Assembly (NCBI GenBank): GCA_964388105.1
Contig: CAYLYQ010000003.1
Coordinates: 10,766 to 74,765, forward strand
Direction of reading: 5' to 3'
Origin: ZC4RG35 sp964388105
Lineage (GTDB): Bacteria; Actinomycetota; Acidimicrobiia; Spongiisociales; ZC4RG35
Length of the DNA stretch: 64,000 nucleotides
Part shown: piece by piece, positions 62,351 through 64,000 of the stretch
How the letters are laid out: each line of letters opens with the position of its first letter
Position numbering within the stretch: position 1 is the stretch's first letter
Notes under the pieces: generated by a model
What the model saw: the letters and a program-made list of their open reading frames with translations, nothing else
The model's database searches: none
What the model was told of the DNA's origin: nothing
Program-made: the position numbers and the translations under genes

Positions 62351-64000
62351 TCAGAACGACCAGATGAGCGGCACACCGAAGACGGCGACCACCCCGAAGA
62401 GGATCAGCATCGGCAGGCCGAGCCGCCAGTAGTCACCGAACTCGTATCCACCCGGCCCCATCACCATGAGGTTGCCCGGCGTCGCCACCGGTGTCATGAA
62501 GGCGGCCGCAGCGGCGACGGTGAGCGACATCATGACCGGACGGACCGACACTCCCATGTCGACCGCGGCGGTGATCGCGATGGGAATCACCACCAGGGCC
62601 GTGGCCATGTTGGAGATCAACTGGCCCAGGGTGGCGGTGAGGACGAACAGCCCGGCCAGGAGTGCGTACGGGCCGGCGTCACCGACCACGTCGAGAAGCA
62701 GGCCGGCCAGTTGGTCCGCCGCGCCTGTCTCCACCACGGCGGTGGATATGGGGATCATTCCGGCCACCAGCACAACGGTCGTCCACGAGATCGCCCGGTA
62801 GGCCTGGTTCATCCCGACGACGCCGGTGAGGATCATTGCGCCGGCAGCCAGCAACGTCGCCACCGCCGGTGGCACCACTCCGGTGGCGAGGAGGATCACC
62901 ATGGCGACGAGGATGGCGATCGCACGATCTGCGGTCTTGCCCATCGGGATGGCCTGCCTGCGCAACTGGCCGGGTGAGTCCACGACGATCACGCTGCGTT
63001 CCTCCTCCGAAGCCCGGTCGAGAGCGCCCCAAGTCCCTTGGAGGAGAAGCGTGTCGCCCGCCTCCAACGTGATCAGATCGTGTTCCATGTCGACTCCCGC
63101 ACGCTCGACGGCGAGGATCACGAAGTCCCCGCTCGCCGTGTACAGCCCGGGAAAGACAGGTGATCCGATGAGCTCGGATCGGGGCGGGATAACGACTTCG
63201 ACCACCCCGATCTCGGCATTGATCAAGGTCCCCCCGGTGGCGCCCGGCTTTCGCGTCAACCCGTTGTCCGTGGCGAAGGCGTCGAGCAGGTCGTCGTCGC
63301 CGCGGAGAATGAGGAGGTCGCCGACTTCGAATGGGGTGTCACGCTCGAGTATGGCCCGCTTCCGCTGGGCCCCCACGACCTTGACTTCGGGCCCGAGTGT
63401 TGCCGCGGCGGAGTCCAGGGTGGCGCCGATCAGTTGCGACCCGGCGCCCACGACGAACCGGTCGACCCAGTCGGCGAGCGAGTAATGACTGGTGAGCGTG
63501 CGGGCGTGATCACTGAGATCCGGCGGTATCGAGCTCGGTGTCCGCTTGGGCAGAACCTTCGGGGCCAGCCAGACGACCAGCCCGATGGCGCCGAGCACGA
63601 TCGGCACACCGACGAGCGCGAACTCGAAGAACTTGAATCCCTCCTCACCGGCCTCGACCGCGGCGTCCGACACCAGGATGTGGACGGGCGTCCCGGTGAG
63701 AGCGAGCAACGATCCGGCGTGGGCACCGAATGCGAGCGGCATCAGCAGCTCCGACGGAGAGCTCCCCATGCGGAGCGCCACGACCACGACCATGGGGATC
63801 AGTGCGGCCACGGCGCCGTTGACGCTGATCAGAGCGGTGAGCAGGCCGACCACGACCATCATCATCACGATGAGCCGGGTCCGCGAGGTGCCGGCCCTGG
63901 CGACCATCTGCTGGCCCACCCATGACGTCACGCCCGCCGAGTCGATGCCTTCGCTGACCACGAACAAGGCCGCGATGAACAACACAGTGGAGTCGCCGAA
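62351..64000 (-). CDS. SLC13-type permease with TrkA-C domains, 5' end outside window
   Basis: The frame is open through the right edge, giving about 549 C-terminal residues. It has the anion-permease membrane domain (SVNGAVAALIPMVVVVAL, FGAHAGSLLALTGTPVHILV, and ATLGQLISNMATALVVIPIAI), and between the two halves two TrkA-C/RCK_C domains (QLIGATLDSAAATLGPEVKVVGAQR and ELIGSPVFPGLYTASGDFVI). This layout is the SLC13/CitMHS/SAC1-like group often tied to sulfate or dicarboxylate transport. The conserved N-terminal helices are only partly visible. Confidence 0.9.
   Translation of the reverse strand, partial: FGDSTVLFIAALFVVSEGIDSAGVTSWVGQQMVARAGTSRTRLIVMMMVVVGLLTALISVNGAVAALIPMVVVVALRMGSSPSELLMPLAFGAHAGSLLALTGTPVHILVSDAAVEAGEEGFKFFEFALVGVPIVLGAIGLVVWLAPKVLPKRTPSSIPPDLSDHARTLTSHYSLADWVDRFVVGAGSQLIGATLDSAAATLGPEVKVVGAQRKRAILERDTPFEVGDLLILRGDDDLLDAFATDNGLTRKPGATGGTLINAEIGVVEVVIPPRSELIGSPVFPGLYTASGDFVILAVERAGVDMEHDLITLEAGDTLLLQGTWGALDRASEEERSVIVVDSPGQLRRQAIPMGKTADRAIAILVAMVILLATGVVPPAVATLLAAGAMILTGVVGMNQAYRAISWTTVVLVAGMIPISTAVVETGAADQLAGLLLDVVGDAGPYALLAGLFVLTATLGQLISNMATALVVIPIAITAAVDMGVSVRPVMMSLTVAAAAAFMTPVATPGNLMVMGPGGYEFGDYWRLGLPMLILFGVVAVFGVPLIWSF

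Overview
The window is GC-rich, densely packed bacterial chromosome carrying about 60 protein genes. No rRNA, tRNA, CRISPR array or insertion sequence was recognised. The gene families point to a high-GC actinobacterium, possibly of class Acidimicrobiia: truncated haemoglobin group II, an AidB-like acyl-CoA dehydrogenase, three-subunit transhydrogenase, large Liv-type ABC cassettes, a SufR-like ArsR-fold regulator, and what look like leaderless genes with a TANNNT box just before the start codon. The class is inference. A run of exactly 100 N at 39593-39692 marks the sequence as a scaffold, perhaps a metagenome assembly.

Layout. 1-3440: acyl-CoA dehydrogenase (cut by the left edge), VOC protein, truncated haemoglobin and CNNM/CBS protein. 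3444-7116: ferric-iron type ABC importer on the minus strand (binding protein, fused permease, ATPase). 7195-7494: DUF167 protein. 7603-20981: two complete Liv-type ABC transporters head to tail; the second encloses an acyl-CoA synthetase and is flanked by terminators. 21048-24238: winged-helix protein, CBS protein, UBP zinc finger, alpha/beta hydrolase and a small membrane protein. 24332-26490: convergent NAD-salvage pair pncB/pncA. 26495-32997: zinc metallopeptidase, hemerythrin-like protein, phosphofructokinase, calcium-type P-ATPase and MFS transporter. 33056-40328: pntAA-pntAB-pntB, a 1187-residue pyruvate:ferredoxin oxidoreductase, and a dihydroorotate-dehydrogenase-like gene broken by the assembly gap. 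40336-45790: NTF2-like protein, TerC, CopD-like membrane protein with no canonical start, a two-component system, HdeD-like protein, LapA-like protein and cupin. 45858-48154: degenerate MreB/actin-like protein, DksA-type zinc finger, and a KaiC-like/HTH/cupin fusion.

48151-51929 is the most coherent candidate for an under-described system. A likely four-gene minus-strand operon (heme-copper/NnrS-like membrane protein, DUF59 Fe-S factor, MCEHCGC-type hemerythrin, macrodomain hydrolase) diverges from a DUF2249 protein and a three-cysteine SufR-like regulator, with a 24-bp inverted repeat between them. I read it as a nitric-oxide or redox stress divergon. It is followed by a STAND ATPase with a dead cyclase domain (51985-54642), a pseudokinase-flippase fusion (54693-57056), an RDD protein with twelve nonapeptide repeats (57047-58156), a DUF4203-like membrane protein, a leucyl aminopeptidase/AbgT transporter pair, and an SLC13/TrkA-C permease cut by the right edge.

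Genes are tightly spaced. Many neighbours overlap by 1-4 bases (TGATG, ATGA or GTGA), and several convergent pairs overlap at their stop codons, so operon structure is fairly clear. All functions are inferred from motifs and context; no database search was possible.
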